DNA from: Candolleomyces eurysporus
Taxonomy: Eukaryota > Basidiomycota > Agaricomycetes > Agaricales > Psathyrellaceae
Reading direction: 5' to 3'
DNA length: 45,790 bases
NCBI GenBank assembly: GCA_027579435.1
Contig: JANBPK010001521.1
Coordinates: forward strand, 1 to 45,790
Shown: positions 20,780 through 32,494 of the stretch, piece after piece
How the letters are laid out: every line of letters starts with the position of its first letter
Position numbering within the stretch: position 1 is the stretch's first letter
The notes under the pieces: generated by a model
What the model was told of the DNA's origin: nothing
What the model saw: only the letters and a program-made list of their open reading frames with translations
Databases searched by the model: none
Translations under genes and position numbers: made by a program

Positions 20780-21943
20780 TCCAGCCCGTTCCGGGTTGTC
20801 AGGGTTCCCCAACTTTTCTTTTATCTTCAATCATCCACTGAATGCTTGTGTCAAAACCGAGTTCTGACTCTTCGAGACAGTTCAGCCCAACTTTAAGTCG
20901 AATGAAGGTGTGTGGGTCGTCGTGAATGTCAATCAACTCGGTACACATCCCACCACTGCGATTGAAGTGGAAAAGACGGGCACTTGTCTCTGTCAGAAGT
21001 AGAACTCGGACAAAGCGCCGATTGGGTTGCTGGATGAATATTTGTCGGTGAATAGTGCTTAGCCATTAGCAAACTGATGAAGATGGTAACGACTGTCAAC
21101 ATACCGCACGTAAACGCTAACCTGAAGGTTCTGATCTTTCACGGATCCTGCAAGTTGTTTCTCGAGCTTCATCTCTTTAAACGAGGACATATTGGAGAAG
21201 CCAACAATTAGAGCGTCCTTTCCTTGCTTTGACTCTGGAGCCTGGAATGAAGGGCCGTCTGCCCTCACTGATACATCAGGACGTGATACGAGTGTTGTAG
21301 GATACTGGTCTTTGTGCGGAAGATTGGTCTGGTGCGTATTGATAGCTTCACGCAAGGCAAACTCAAAATTCCTGAGCTCATCGAGGTGCTTGAGTTTCTC
21401 GATGTTCTTGAGCTTGAGAACGAAGCACGCTAGGATTAGATTAAAAAGCTTGATGTAGGATTGTAAAGAATCTTCTCGCCGGTGGGGTTCTTGGGGATAG
21501 TAGTCCAACAATGTTGGTACGGTCAGTGTATTCTTTTTTTTCTCCAAAAATTCCAGGAAGTCGTCGATGCGAGAGTCGTCAACTAAGTGAAGATAGAGAG
21601 AGCATGCCCATGCCCCGTTATCTTTTAGACCAATGATGGGGCCAACGTTGGTCCCAACGTCTTCCTTGTGGTCGTCACGTTTGGGGTCCTGCTTGAAGGC
21701 TCTACGAGCAATCGGAGTGCTCTTCGTTTGCTTGTCTGCAAAGCTTTGACTGTTATGTTCAAGAGTACTTTTTGCAACACGGTCAAGGATGGGTGATCGG
21801 GCAAGAAGCTCATTAAATGGGGCTTGTACGCGCGACGGCGGAGTATTGAGTAGATTCTGGCCGTGAGCAAGCCTCAGCGGGGGGTTGAAAGGATTATCAG
21901 GGGAGAGGCGGTCTGAGGGCTCGTGGGGAGTCGGAAGAGGCAT
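20780..21943 (-). pseudogene. Broken type II FunK1 (psi-FunK1, partner of FunK1-D)
   Basis: Exon 1 (about 21107-21943) is intact and gives a type II N-terminus: MPLPTPHEPSDR, a DPKRDDHK motif and the pre-kinase region up to VSVYVR, followed by GTATGT. The start of exon 2 is recognisable (QIFIQQPNRRFVRVLLLTE at about 21045 downward) but the acceptor dinucleotide reads CG rather than AG. Exon 2 continues for only about 260 bases, then a one-base deletion near 20805 (GGAACCCTGACA where paralogs have GGGACTCTGACA-type sequence) shifts the frame, and homology ends near 20780. The kinase catalytic loop, DFG-equivalent and C-terminus are all absent. Position and orientation relative to FunK1-D match the other pairs, so it is the decayed type II member of that pair. 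A short N-terminal protein could still be made. Confidence 0.8.
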
Positions 21944-22033
21944 TGATCTTGGTTGCTTGGTTGAGTGAGAGTTTCACAAAAGAAATCAAGTGGGTGAACT
22001 CGGATTAAAAGGCTCGTGATCTGAACTACTCCC

Positions 22034-22063
22034 GACCATTGTATGCCCAATATAGGTGTAAAT
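22034..22063. promoter_or_regulatory. Conserved type II-side block (psi/D pair)
   Basis: GACCATTGTATGCCCAATAT then AGGTGTAAAT; related to 14455-14486 and 40542-40573. Confidence 0.5.
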
Positions 22064-22275
22064 GGCAAATTTGAGGCACTCAATATGGGCCAAGTGCACT
22101 CGACAGCGCAACTCTGATGTTCGAGCTCTGATTTCGATATTTCGGACGTATACACTTACTTGAATCATTAAAAAGGCAGTGACGGTCAACAGTTGGGTGG
22201 TGTCCCTGCCCAAGTTACAGCTGGTGCTTCTTTGGAGGCTAAGGCATTGACGCCTAACTTGTGAAGCACACCACC

Positions 22276-22312
22276 GGAAGATGCCGGTGAAGTGTGAAAC
22301 ACGGTCACATTG
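22276..22312 (+). promoter_or_regulatory. Conserved type I-side block (FunK1-D)
   Basis: GGAAGATGCCGGTGAAGTG then TGAAACACGGTCACATTG; same block as upstream of FunK1-A, C and F. Confidence 0.55.
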
Positions 22313-22454
22313 TTGTGGGCAACCGCGTTACACGTTTGTTCATCTCCCACCACAACGACTGGCCCCGTTACTATCCGACTGCATACTATATCTGGTGTCG
22401 TGCGTAGAGCTCTTTCTGTCCCACAGCTTGGTCTCGTGCACATCCCTTTAGAAC

Positions 22455-24692
22455 ATGCGCACTCGATCCTCTACTAAGCAAGCCAAAACCATGCCATTCG
22501 ACCTGTTTCAGAATGAGAAGAAGCAGCTCGTAACCCCGGAGCTTGTAGAAGTCCTTGAACTTGAAAATTCCTCCTTTGCCCGTTCTCTGTATCATGACCT
22601 CGCCTGCGATTCCGTCATCGATACCTTCCTGAAGAAATCGCGATCCTACAGTCTCTCGCAGCGTCGTTGGAAGCTTCCTCGAGACTACGTAAAGCTGTTT
22701 GACAGAGACTGCTACACCCCATTCTTCTCCGTCATCTCTTCAATTATAAAGTACTTCTGGAGCGATGCAACGGTGCAGGGGACACTTCAATTGGTGGACA
22801 CTCACGCTACCGACATTCGGCATAGTAAGGCCGATGCCCCGTCCCATAACTCGCAACCTAGTTTTGTGATAAAGGCGGAAGGACCGTCGTTCCAGTGCCC
22901 CGACAACTCTCCATATGAAAACGCAGCGATGATTGGTTTCTCCAACATCGCCTCATGTATCGAAGTTCAGGTGGAGGGCGATGAGCCCATTTCCGAGCAG
23001 TTGGTTCGGGTTGCGGTCTACGCCAGGTATGTTCAAGCAGTTTGTGTTCTCCAAATGGCTAACAGTCATTTGCCACCAGACAAATATTTATGCACCAACC
23101 CAATCGGCGATTCGTCCGTTTACTCGGGCTTACTGGCTGCAGCCTCCGGCTCTTTCACTTTGACCTTAGCGGCGTCCAATATACACCCCTCCTTGACATC
23201 CACACAGATCCTCATACCTTTGTACGGCTCATCCTGGGCCTTAGCTCCCCAAGAGAAACCGATCTCGGTCTCGATACAAGCATTCAGTGGCGGGTTGAGA
23301 ACGGACGAAAAGTCAGTGGGACTCTGACGACTCAAGGAGCCGACAACACCGACATAGTATACCCGCTTCTCAATATCGATCCTTTCTTCTCCCGCTCCAA
23401 TATCCGCGGCCGGTGCACGACTTGTTGGAGTGTTTCGGATCCAAGAACGGGAGAGAAGCTACTTGTTAAAGACTCATGGAGGTCTGACGATAAGGTTTCT
23501 GAGGCCGTCTATCTTCAAGAAGCTCTGGATATCTCAGGTGTGGTTCAGATGATTTCCTGTGAACCGGATCGTAGTCAAACCAAACACCTTTGCTGTCTTA
23601 TGAACCGTCCCCCTGAAGATTTCCAGAATCGCGCGGACACGCGCTTGGTGATGAAATGTTACGGTAGTTCCATCACCAGGTTTAACTCTGCAAGCCAACT
23701 TCTGTGTATTCTTCGCGATGCCATTGCTGGTAAATTTTTTTCTACTTTTAGTTATCACCAATCTCATACCACGCACAGGCCACAGGATGCTCTTGAAACA
23801 AGGAATCTTGCATCGAGATGTCTCTCTTCAAAACATACTGGCAGGCAAACCCGGCGCTCAACCCGGGAATCGCGGTATCTTGATTGACCTCGATATGGCC
23901 ATTCGTTACAGCGCGGGTGGTGTCAACTCTCCCGCGGATTACCGGATTGTAAGTGTTTTATCCCCGCCTATCTCAGCACTGGTAATCTCACCCAACTTCG
24001 CACTTCGCAGGGAACACGTTTTTACCAATCGGTAATGGTCCTCTATAGCCGTGACTTGGCAGATCCTCTGGTCCATGACCACCTGGATGATATTGAATCG
24101 TTTTTCTACGTCTTCGCACACATCATTCATGGATATGATTGTCACGGCTTCTTTCACTCCATCGATGACGATTCAGAACTGAAGCTCTGGGACGAACATG
24201 AAGGCCGCCTCGCAGCTAATGTCAAGCGGGGTTTCCTCGCGGTGGACTCGACATCGTACGACATAATCTCACGTTGGCCAGAGGCCTGCATCCAAGTCTT
24301 TGAGGGATTTCGAGATTTCGTTCGAGACATTGTCCGAAAGAAGATTGGAATCATTCACAAAAGACCAGCGAATCCAGCGGATGTTCAACGGCCATTGCAG
24401 TTGGGCGCTGAAGACCATTATAATCACGTTCTTCGACTTTTTGAAGAGGGGATTGCAGCATTGGAGATAGAGGAGGTTCAAGAGGCTGCCACGAAACCNT
24501 TTCGGNCCCCACCCCTCTGTCTCCGACCCCCCCTTTTTATCGCAGCATCTCACGGAGCGAAGTCCGTTGAAAAGAGTTTCCGAAGACTATCCGGATGCCC
24601 AGCCACCCGCCAAGCGTACCACCTCCCCTAGAATCACCCGATACCCTCGCAGTCCCCGTTCAACCACTCGTATGAATCCTCGCAGCGCTTGA
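22455..24692 (+). CDS. FunK1-D, type I FunK1 (3' end disturbed by ambiguous bases)
   Basis: Four exons: 22455-23026, 23080-23729, 23779-23948, and 24011 to about 24692. Exons 2 and 3 have the standard 650 and 170 nt. Catalytic residues are complete: LLVKDSWR lysine (about 321), HRDVSLQN (D about 421), LIDLDMA. Near 24499-24506 two n bases lie in C-rich runs, and the frame that follows no longer encodes the family C-terminus and stops at 24631. In another frame the expected tail is present (SPLKRVSEDYPDAQPPAKR), stopping at 24692. The simplest reading is a sequencing or assembly indel at the n bases, not a real lesion. It is divergent to the broken type II copy and upstream of SSP2 by 2.5 kb. 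Confidence 0.8.
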
Positions 24693-25097
24693 TTGTCCCA
24701 CTGTTGTCTCTGTCGCTTGATTTTTGGACTTTATCTCATTCTCCTTTTCTCTCAATGTGCTCGTCTGTCCATAGAGTTCTGTGTAATGTCAATGTATAGT
24801 AATGTTCATCTAACATCTCTTCGTCCAATGTGAAAAACAGGCGACGTATTTCAAGTCAAATCCCGAAACCTAGGACTTGTATTCTCAAATTCCGACAAGT
24901 TTGGAGACCACCCTTAATGCTCCCAAGGTTTCCCAAACTAATCATCACATCGAAAATAAGTGGGACACTTGAAGATGCGATACTCGAGTACTCTGTGGTT
25001 CGAACGAAGGAAGACTATCTCAGACTCTGTAAGACACTGTTTGGTAGCAATCAGAATTCCCTCGCCTTCCACCGACATGGTATGCCAGCCAGGTTGA
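24693..25097. other. Intergenic spacer after FunK1-D
   Basis: Holds the 3' UTR of FunK1-D. No gene supported. Confidence 0.45.
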
Positions 25098-25290
25098 TTG
25101 CATACAGCTTCTGAATATCTCGTCCTGGCCCTGGGACCGTTGGGTTCGGTCTACCCAAATCTAATCGTTCAATGTATCCGAATAAACACCGACTTTGGCT
25201 CTCCTCGAGATCTCCGAGCTCGGCGCTCGGTTTTAACTTTTTCTTGTATGAGGGAAGCTCGGTCATACCAAACGTTCGATATGCATCAAG
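25098..25290 (-). repeat. Dispersed spacer repeat, inverted copy
   Basis: On the minus strand it contains GAACGTTTGGTATGACCGAG, GAGCGCCGAGCTCGG and CGAACCCAACGGTCCCAGGG. It matches 25925-26110 in outline, 32495-32690 more weakly, and part of 17450-17530. Non-coding; function unknown. Confidence 0.5.
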
Positions 25291-25499
25291 GGCGTTTTCT
25301 GGAATTGATAATCAGAAATGTCTTATTCTGAGAGAAATAGCGCGGAAGCGCGAAGCTAGTTGGATACAATGATGGACATAGACAATACCCAAAGCTCTTC
25401 AACTTGATGATGATAGTTGGAATGAGTGAAATAAAGAAATGAATGAACAAGAGATCGTTCAGGTAGGTAACCACAGGCTGGTATGAGACTTTCAGACAA

Positions 25500-25760
25500 T
25501 TCAAAGGGAATGATATGTTCGGCCGCTGACTCAGTCTCCACATGATGTATGCCATCACCTGTAGGAATGATTCGATGTCGTACAGACGACCATGAGACAG
25601 GGCAGCTGGAACTTCAACACCAGAGAGAACCGTCACTGACTGTCGTAGCTGAGATCAGAAGGAGGCGATTTACTATTCGCCAGTCAGTGAGGGGGTAGGT
25701 AGGTAGCGTAATATATGCAACGAGCGGTCATGCCCAGGAGTATCTAGGTCAATAAAGAGC
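25500..25760 (-). pseudogene. FunK1 exon 3/4 relic
   Basis: On the minus strand the motifs LIDLD, DWRI followed by an intron-like gap, then TVLSGVEVP, and YDIESFLQVMAYI match the end of exon 3 and start of exon 4 of the kinases (compare MVLSSGDAP and LDDIESFFYV). Other parts are missing. Confidence 0.65.
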
Positions 25761-25924
25761 GGTATACATGAGGCGAACACACAGTCCTCCGCTGGCGGCA
25801 GTGCGTAGTGTAGGGTTCTGTGTAGTGTCAGCGTTCGTCAATGTATTCTGCTAACTGGGTGCTTCTGCATCATCTCTCCCTAAACGAGTCGTTTCCCAGA
25901 GTCATAGATGTAAAGAGACATGAC

Positions 25925-26110
25925 TCATGCACGAAGAACGTTCAAGTATCGCAGAGCTTCCCAAGCAGAATACGAAATTAAGCGCCGAGCCTGGGTATCT
26001 CGAGGGAACCAAATTTGACGTTCATGCATATACCAGTCGATTACGTTTGAGCGATGCGAACCCAGCGGTCCCGGGACGAGTCTGAGAGCACACCGTACAC
26101 TTGATGAAGA
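25925..26110 (+). repeat. Dispersed spacer repeat, direct copy
   Basis: GAACGTTCAAGTATCGCAGA, AGCGCCGAGCCTGGGTATCT and CGAACCCAGCGGTCCCGGG correspond to the inverted copy at 25098-25290 and to 32495-32690. Confidence 0.5.
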
Positions 26111-26669
26111 AGTCGAATAGATTGAGCTGGCTAGAGTACTCAAGTCTCGCAACTCCATATCTGCACATTGATGCGATGAACGGTGTGGGGATTTTGGGAC
26201 CATTCGGAGCTTGAGAAGAGGTGGTTGAATCAGCCTGAAGCGCGAAGTACGGAAGTGACCCGACAATGTCATAAAGAACAGCCCTTCATCGATGGGCGCT
26301 GTTCGTATTGTCACTGCATCTGGCGGGCAATACCTTTTGCAATGGTATGTTAAAAATATACGATGAAGTATACAAATTCCTCTAAATATGGTGGTACTGT
26401 TATACCTCTCAGTACACCATAAATTTTCCTGGTACGATGTGTGATGAAGGTAAAGCGCCGGATTCGGGCCGAAATCATCGCTGTACTACTGACGATCTCC
26501 CCAACGGGGCTCAGAGGGACAGACAGGTTCTCGTGAATGGTCGGCGATTTCTACGAGCCTTTGGGGTGATGCTATTCCTTGTACCTTTTTCCAAAGATGT
26601 GTACGGTGGGTAGTAACGGCACAGGTCCTGATTGGGATCTGGTGCCGTTCCTGATATGAAAAGTGCGAA
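26111..26669. other. Spacer upstream of SSP2
   Basis: Part of the duplicated SSP module: 26200-26300 resembles 29930-30040 and 32860-32970 (GGAGCTTGAGAA, GCGAAGTACGGA, CAATGTCATAA). No gene seen. Confidence 0.45.
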
Positions 26670-26737
26670 CTGATTGAAAGTCGAATTCAAATTCATATCC
26701 TGATTGAGAATGTTAAGCCGCTTAACGCCACTTCAAG
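26670..26737 (+). promoter_or_regulatory. Conserved SSP far-upstream block (SSP2)
   Basis: TTGAAAGTCGAATTCAAATT and CTTAACGCCACTTCAAG; about 408 bases before the SSP2 ATG, nearly the same spacing as SSP1. Confidence 0.5.
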
Positions 26738-27018
26738 TCGATCAATCACCTGAAGAGCTTAGGCTAATTGATTGACTCCGTAACCTCACAGCTAAGGAGC
26801 TGAGAGTACTCCGAGTTTCTGAGATACACCGCACCGCTCACCGTGGATCAAATGAGAGGCTTTGTCAAGCAGCCATATGCTACAAAGGCGGAACGAATAA
26901 CCCATTAGAGAACCGTGTGGGGGCCTGAGTCTTCTCTTAATGATGTACCATAAAATTCACCATTTTCAGAGATCCAAGATTGAGCTCTACAAATGAGATG
27001 TAGACCGAGATGTGAGGG

Positions 27019-27026
27019 TATAAATG
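27019..27026 (+). promoter_or_regulatory. TATA box of SSP2
   Basis: TATAAATG, about 120 bases before the ATG, at the same place as in SSP1. Confidence 0.55.
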
Positions 27027-27144
27027 CCAGCTTGAAAGGAAGTGAAAAGACACAAGCCATTGTTCACACCCAGTTGTTCAATTGTCTTACATCCTTCAAC
27101 ACCACAACCTTTTCTACTCAACACTCGCAACGCAAGCAGAGAAA

Positions 27145-27802
27145 ATGAAGTTCATCTCGGCAGTCACTGTGGCCTCTACCGTCGTTCTTCTCCAGAATGT
27201 CGGATTGGTTTCAGCTCTCGACATGCGCTTCTGGCCTACGCCCAACTGCTCTGGGGGCTTCCTCCAGTGTGGCAATCTCCCAGCTGGAGTTTGCTGCTTC
27301 TCGGCCTCGAGCCCTGCTGCTTCAATCAGGTTGACCAGCACCGCTGGGGTTGCGTGAGTGTTGCCTTTCATCATCTCATCGTATCTCGCTTGCTCATTCG
27401 ATCGCTTGCTGACAACGCCGCAGCGATTTCTCCGGCTGGGGAGGCCAGACCTGCCAGCCACCTCTTGCACTCAGAAGCTCTTCTTCTGGATGCGTCGCTG
27501 GAAGCTTCGCGAGTACGTTACTACAGCTTTTTTGAATTCTTTGATTCATCGATGAACTGACCATTACATTTCTTATCACGCTATTAGTGCTCTCTGGAAA
27601 TTGGCGTAGCAGCTCGCGTATTGCAGGTGCTACTACGAGCTCCACTGAGGACTGCGTCGAGCCAGACAGCTTCGGATTTGTTGATGAGACCGGCAAGGAG
27701 CACGTCGCCAAGATTACCGAGGCCAACAAGAAAGCCATTTATGGGGCTGTCGCGAAGGGTGATGTCGCTACTCTGAAGACTGAGGCCGCCGCAACTGCTT
27801 AG
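27145..27802 (+). CDS. SSP2, small secreted cysteine-containing protein
   Basis: Three exons: 27145-27353, 27424-27512, 27588-27802; 170 aa. Exons 1 and 2 have exactly the lengths of SSP1. A signal peptide occupies about residues 1-24 (MKFISAVTVASTVVLL core, ending VSA), followed by LDMRFW. The seven Cys and the NLPAGVCC and SGNW motifs are conserved. The C-terminal half contains FGFVDETGKEH and repeated Lys/Ala helical segments. Function is not recognised; the same secreted-protein interpretation as SSP1 applies. It lies downstream of FunK1-D, as SSP1 lies downstream of FunK1-C. No lesion is seen, and the TATA box and upstream block are conserved. Confidence 0.8.
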
Positions 27803-28920
27803 GTGGCGGGTCGTCAAATAGTCAAACGTATAAATTTCGGGCCCTCAATGTGGGCTTGTTAGCAATGTGTACAATACTGTGGATACCGTCTTATGGACAC
27901 TGTGATTATGTTTCTGCACATTGGCGGTGTCCTACCGAGTAAGCTCACCACGGCGCAGACAGGGTCTCCGGTGGTGATCTTGGCGTACGTAGATATGCAT
28001 GCTCAGGTATACGTGGGTCTCAGCCTCTCATTTTCATTGTGCTTCTTTCCCTGATACTGCAAGAAAACCGATCTTGCAATTCCGTTCAGCATGCTCACTG
28101 CTACCATTAAATCGCGCTGTTTGGTGCCGCAATTGTCCAACAAACTCGATCCTTCAACGGAAATGGTGCACCCCGGGAACCTTCGGAGGGTGTGAGTGTC
28201 TTGGGAATCAATGATGTTGTGACCTGCTGCGTCGTTGATTATGACAATTTGAGTAATGTTGTGCTAGTGCTTCTGCTCCTTCCTCCTTCCTCCTCGGTCT
28301 CCTTCATCTACTACCATACTTTCCACTAAGCTACTGCATGTGTCTTCTAGTCTTCGCTAATTTCTCAATCGAATCTTGAATCCTGACTGGAGGGCTCAGC
28401 GGAAATTCCTCCACAACAGCGCCTAGCTTTGAGGATCGTGTACACACGGATGTTTGGATATATGGATGAAGATAGTGTAGAGCATGTTATGCTTCGGCTG
28501 AGAACGGGGACATTGAGGCTTTGAAGATCGAGTTGGGCCAGGCGGTCATGGGCCCCTTGTTTGATGCGCACCGCTCAATACACATACATGCATACACACC
28601 ACCTCAACGCTTCATTTACTATGTCCGCCTCAATCTCTGACATCCCTTGCCGGTGGTCTTCCGGCGGTGGAGAACCTGACAGGCGCGTCATCCGTCGATG
28701 GACTATCATTCCCTTTCTCTAGGATTCCGCTTCTTCATCTTTCTCACCGACCCCTCTTCGAAAGTCTTCTTTCACCAGACTATCTATCTTCCGCCTCTCA
28801 ACCTCAAACAACTCGCCCACATGATCAACGCTCAAATCGATTATCCCATCCTAAGACAGTGATTAGCACAGCACAGAAAATGCCCATATTCAGGAGACAC
28901 CATACTCGTAGCAGACGCTA
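27803..28920. other. SSP2 downstream region
   Basis: Up to about 28200 it resembles the SSP1 downstream region (CCCTCAATGTGGGCTTGTT, ATTGGCGGTGTCC, CAACGGAAATGGT). The rest leads into the SDR pseudogene; short ORFs there carry no motifs. Confidence 0.45.
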
Positions 28921-29800
28921 ACTGGCGTATACCATCCGGGAGGTCCACAAGCTTTTCGAAAGGGGTACACGTCTGCGGTACGCTGCGGAAAGCCATGAAG
29001 GGTTCAAACAGTATTTCGAGAGTGATGCGAAACAGGGCAAGGTGGGGCTTCTTGTTGTGGTACAAAGGTGTGTAAACAATGGCTCTGTTGCTGATGAAGA
29101 TGAGTCGATAGAACAGTGCTCCGGGAAGGAGCCTTTAACGAAGCTGTCAAAGGCGTGGATGCGGTTGAGCATATGGCTTCGCTTTCCTAGAATTGTGACC
29201 AGTTTCATCATATGATTCCGAAAGATGTTTGAAACTTGGGCAGAGGTTTCGCCTTCCTATGAACAGGGTGGTACCGCTCACTGCTCGTTTTATCAGACCC
29301 GCTGTGGACGGTACACCCGGGATGCCGGAGAGCGCCGTGAAGAACAGACAAGTTCTTCCCCTCTCTCTCCTCCCATATCTAACCCGTCTTCCCTCTCTCC
29401 ATCGTCCACCCACCAAACGCGTTGCTATAGCTTCCAAAAAGGCTTCGTTATCAGCACCACACCCAAAAGCCGTAGTGCAATCCGCAAAAATCGGAATTGA
29501 AGGAACAATCTATCCAAAAAACCTGTGAACAATACATTCGGTTTCCTACTTATTTTGACTTCTCTGGTGACCTTCTGCACTCCCTAAATTGTGACCATTC
29601 TCACTGCTATCACCATCGCATCCCCTAATGACCCGGAATCCCACAAATCTTCTCCCCTTTCACGCAGCACCTCCCTCAAACCCGGTAGGACTTTGTGTAC
29701 TCGCCGTTCATCAACCTCGCCAAGCTAGGAGGGTGTGAATTCATGGGTTGACGTGGGGTAGGTGTGAGGTATACTTGGCAGATGCGCATATGCGAGCTGA
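28921..29800 (+). pseudogene. Decayed SDR copy (psi-SDR)
   Basis: Aligns piecewise to SDR-A and SDR-B. Exon 1 remains from about 28940 (CACAAGCTTTTCGAAAGGGG, GTGCGGAAAGCC-like), exon 2 at about 29127-29190 (GAAGGAGCCTTTAACGAAGC, GAGCATATGGCTTCGC), exon 3 at about 29289-29345 (ATCAGACCCGCTGTGGACGG), the exon 4 start near 29405-29500, and exon 5 pieces at about 29655-29800 (TTGGCAGATGCGCATATGCG). The start region with the Rossmann motif and the YxxxK segment are lost and no open frame connects the pieces. It lies downstream of SSP2, where SDR-B lies downstream of SSP3. Confidence 0.8.
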
Positions 29801-30270
29801 CATTCTGATTCCTTTCAAGTGGAGTTGTAAGTAGACAGTTTAGGCCAATGTTCATCCGTTCGAAAAGCAGAGTGATCACGTATCGCAGCTCCAAATGTCA
29901 AGTTAACGTGATATTCGGTATTGGGAACCATCTGGAGCTCGAGAATCGGTGATTGAAACAGCTGTGAAGCGCCAAGTCGTATGGAAATTCCCCTGCAGTG
30001 TCATAAAGGACGGTATTTCATATCGAGCTGGGGCTCTGTTCATTTTGTGAAAGTAAAATGCCGAACTCTGGATGTCATACTTGCTGCTACTGACCATATG
30101 TTCTGGACTCAAANGGGGGTGGAGAAGGCTCGGGACCGACAGGCTTCCGTGACAATCGCGCGCACAGTAAGAACTTAAAGGAGTGACAAGAATCTGGGGT
30201 CCGCGGTCAGTGATTTCTTTGAATCTCTAGTTTTACGCTCAAGGCCGTTAGCAGACGTAGGAGCGCGAGC
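29801..30270. other. Spacer upstream of the SSP pseudogene
   Basis: 29920-30180 is a copy of the module spacer also found at 17700-17950 and 32850-33110. One n base (30114) lies at the start of a G-run. No gene seen. Confidence 0.45.
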
Positions 30271-30339
30271 TCATTCAAAGTCAAATTCAAATTCATTCTA
30301 TGTCCTAATTGAGAAGTTCGGGTCGCTCGACGCCACTGG
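30271..30339 (+). promoter_or_regulatory. Conserved SSP far-upstream block (psi-SSP)
   Basis: TCAAAGTCAAATTCAAATTC and GTCGCTCGACGCCACT; same block as at 18045, 26670 and 33235. Confidence 0.5.
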
Positions 30340-30876
30340 AGGCGCCTGATGTTCAACCGTGATGTCCGCAAAATAGCTCAGGTTTACCTATAGTATCACT
30401 GCTACGGCATACACAGGAGAATAGTCGTAAATTTAGTAACGTTCCTCACCGCTTACTATGGATCAAATGATAAGAGAGCAAAATTGTTCAACATACCGGC
30501 CGTTCCTTATTGGGGTCTTGTGCCATTACTATATTATGGCATGATAGACCAGATCGCGTTCTATTCCGCTTTTGAGAGTTTTTAGTTGTGGGGCCTCAAA
30601 AACAAAAGAAGCGTGATCATGAAATTCAACTGTGTGTGCTACAGTTCATTCTATTGGTACGCGACTTGCCTCCATTCCCAATCATCAACCATATGCCCTA
30701 TTTGAGTTGGCTACACAACTAAAAGAAAAGCGAAATGAGAACAAAACACGATCTGGTCTATCGTTCTCGAACCAGCTGTAAATGCTGCAAAAGGAGTATC
30801 TAACTTTTTGAGGAACGTGATCAATACGCTGGCCAAGCCTTCTCCTCGTAATATACCAAAATGAGCACTTATCAGA

Positions 30877-31428
30877 ATTAAGTCCTTCTCCGCAATCACT
30901 GTGTCCACCGCACTCGTTGGACTCGCTTCTGCGTTGGACTTGCGTCTCTGCACTGCGATCAACTGTGATGCGAGCTTTGGTTAGCGCCAGTGTGGAAATC
31001 TCCCCGCTGGATGTTCCTGCTGCCGCTATATCGTTAACGAGCCTTGCCGGAGTAGTGTAAGTTATAGTATGTTCGGTCCGAGGACTGGCTAAATCATTAT
31101 CAATGTGATGCAGCGACTTCTCTGGTTGGGGAAACCAAGGTTGTGAGGCGCCCCTTGCGCTTCGTAGCTCTTCTGGTGAATGTGCCTCCGGAGCCTTTGC
31201 CTGTACGTTCGCCCAAAACTAACCGATGATCCATCGTATTTATCAACAAGCTACCAGTCCTCTCCGGAAATTGGCGAGTTGCTCAGACTGCGTTCCCGGA
31301 CACCTTTGGTTCCATCGAGCGGCAAGGAACACATCCGCAAGATTACGGCCGGAAACAAGAAGGCCGCCGACGCTGTACTCAAGAAAGGTGATATCGCTGC
31401 TCTCAAAACTGAGACTTCAGCTGCCTAA
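30877..31428 (+). pseudogene. SSP pseudogene (psi-SSP-a)
   Basis: Very close to SSP3 but broken. The start codon position reads ATT, a Trp codon has become TAG at 30982-30984, the segment around the CC motif is deleted, and the third exon has lost a block after GNW. Intron positions are still recognisable (GTAAGT-like after the first exon, GCAG acceptor near 31114). The C-terminal KKGDIAALKTE stretch is intact to a stop at 31428. It cannot make the full protein. Confidence 0.85.
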
Positions 31429-31949
31429 TGTATCGCCGATGAGGCCAAAATTACGAATTCGGGGCCCTCAAGGGTGGTGGTAGTAACTCCTGTCTTGTCG
31501 TGTATAATACGGTAAATACTGTTGTATAGACTATGTGATTGTGCTTGTACTACGCTCGAGGGATAGGCTAGCAAATGAGTAGACTGTGGACGGGGTTCTT
31601 ATCAGTGAGTCAAGAGTGCTGTGATCAAGAATAAACCAAACCTACTGTTGAATGCCCAGATGTAAGGAGCCGGATCCCAAGTCGAGCGTGGCATCCTGCA
31701 AGTTTTGTGAACGGGAATCATTCGATCGTCAAATTCAGCCACGACGTGCTAACAAATCGTATAATATGACGATAGGATACATGTACTACTCAGGCTGCCG
31801 CTGATTGATAGCGGTTCTGTAGTAGTGGCGTGTCAGGTTCCACGGTTTCTGAGCATCTGGACGGCCTCGATTCACGTCTATGTGTTGACGTACATCGTGT
31901 ACGTGACTTCCACCGCGGCGTCTGTTACTCCGTTGCGAGTCCGCTGAAG
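31429..31949. other. Spacer after psi-SSP-a
   Basis: The first part resembles the SSP3 downstream sequence (GGGGCCCTCAA, TGTATAGACTATGTGATTGTG). No gene seen. Confidence 0.45.
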
Positions 31950-32375
31950 CTCTGTAATTGGCAATAAGGTCACGACTCGGCCGCCTTGAAGCAGTGTTTC
32001 CTCGCGGTAGACTTAATACCATACGATATCGCCTCATATTGACCAGAAGATTATATTCGCGTGTTGAGGGGTTTTTGAGCTCTCCTTCGACCGATGATCC
32101 TACAAAGGATTTGGGCTATCCTTTGAAAGCCGCAAATTCAGAGGACGTACGGTCGAGCGGAATTATAGTCACGTTCTTCCACTTTTGACGATGAGATTAC
32201 AATATTGAAGGAAGCAGAGGCTGCAGAAATTGTTGAGAAACGCGTCAACATCTCTGTGTCTCCAATTACCCCTTCATTGTGACCTCCCAAGAGAGAAGTC
32301 CGCTGAAATGGGACTCTGACGATTATTCAGATGCGCAGCCAGCGGCCAAACATACCAAACTCCCATCAATCATCG
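31950..32375 (+). pseudogene. FunK1 exon 4 relic (type I)
   Basis: Aligns to FunK1-D exon 4: GTTTCCTCGCGGTAGAC, CATACGATATCGCCTC and the C-terminal part AGAAGTCCGCTGAAATGGGA ... GCGCAGCCAGCGGCCAAAC, which decodes as a diverged SPLK...DDY.DAQPAAK. Frameshifts and stops throughout. It lies upstream of SSP3, the place an intact type I kinase occupies relative to SSP1 and SSP2. Confidence 0.75.
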
Positions 32376-32494
32376 GAAAGCGTCATATTCTGGATAGCGT
32401 CGGTCGGTGTATACCCCCAACTTGTTACATCCGCACTATTTCACCCTCAACGAGGTCACTCCCCCGACATTTATCGATGTCAGAAACTGCGCTT

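Larger units (their letters stand above)
21944..22454. promoter_or_regulatory. Shared divergent promoter psi-FunK1 / FunK1-D
   Basis: 511 bases between opposite start codons. It carries the type II-side block (22034-22063) and the type I-side block (22276-22312) in the same order as the other pairs. Confidence 0.6.

Noticed and set aside
22455..23327. 290-aa ORF read through intron 1 of FunK1-D
   Set aside because: The GTATGT...CCAG intron removes the section and restores the conserved second exon.
27042..27560. 172-aa plus-strand ORF across SSP2
   Set aside because: It reads through two SSP2 introns in another frame; the spliced frame has a signal peptide and paralogs.
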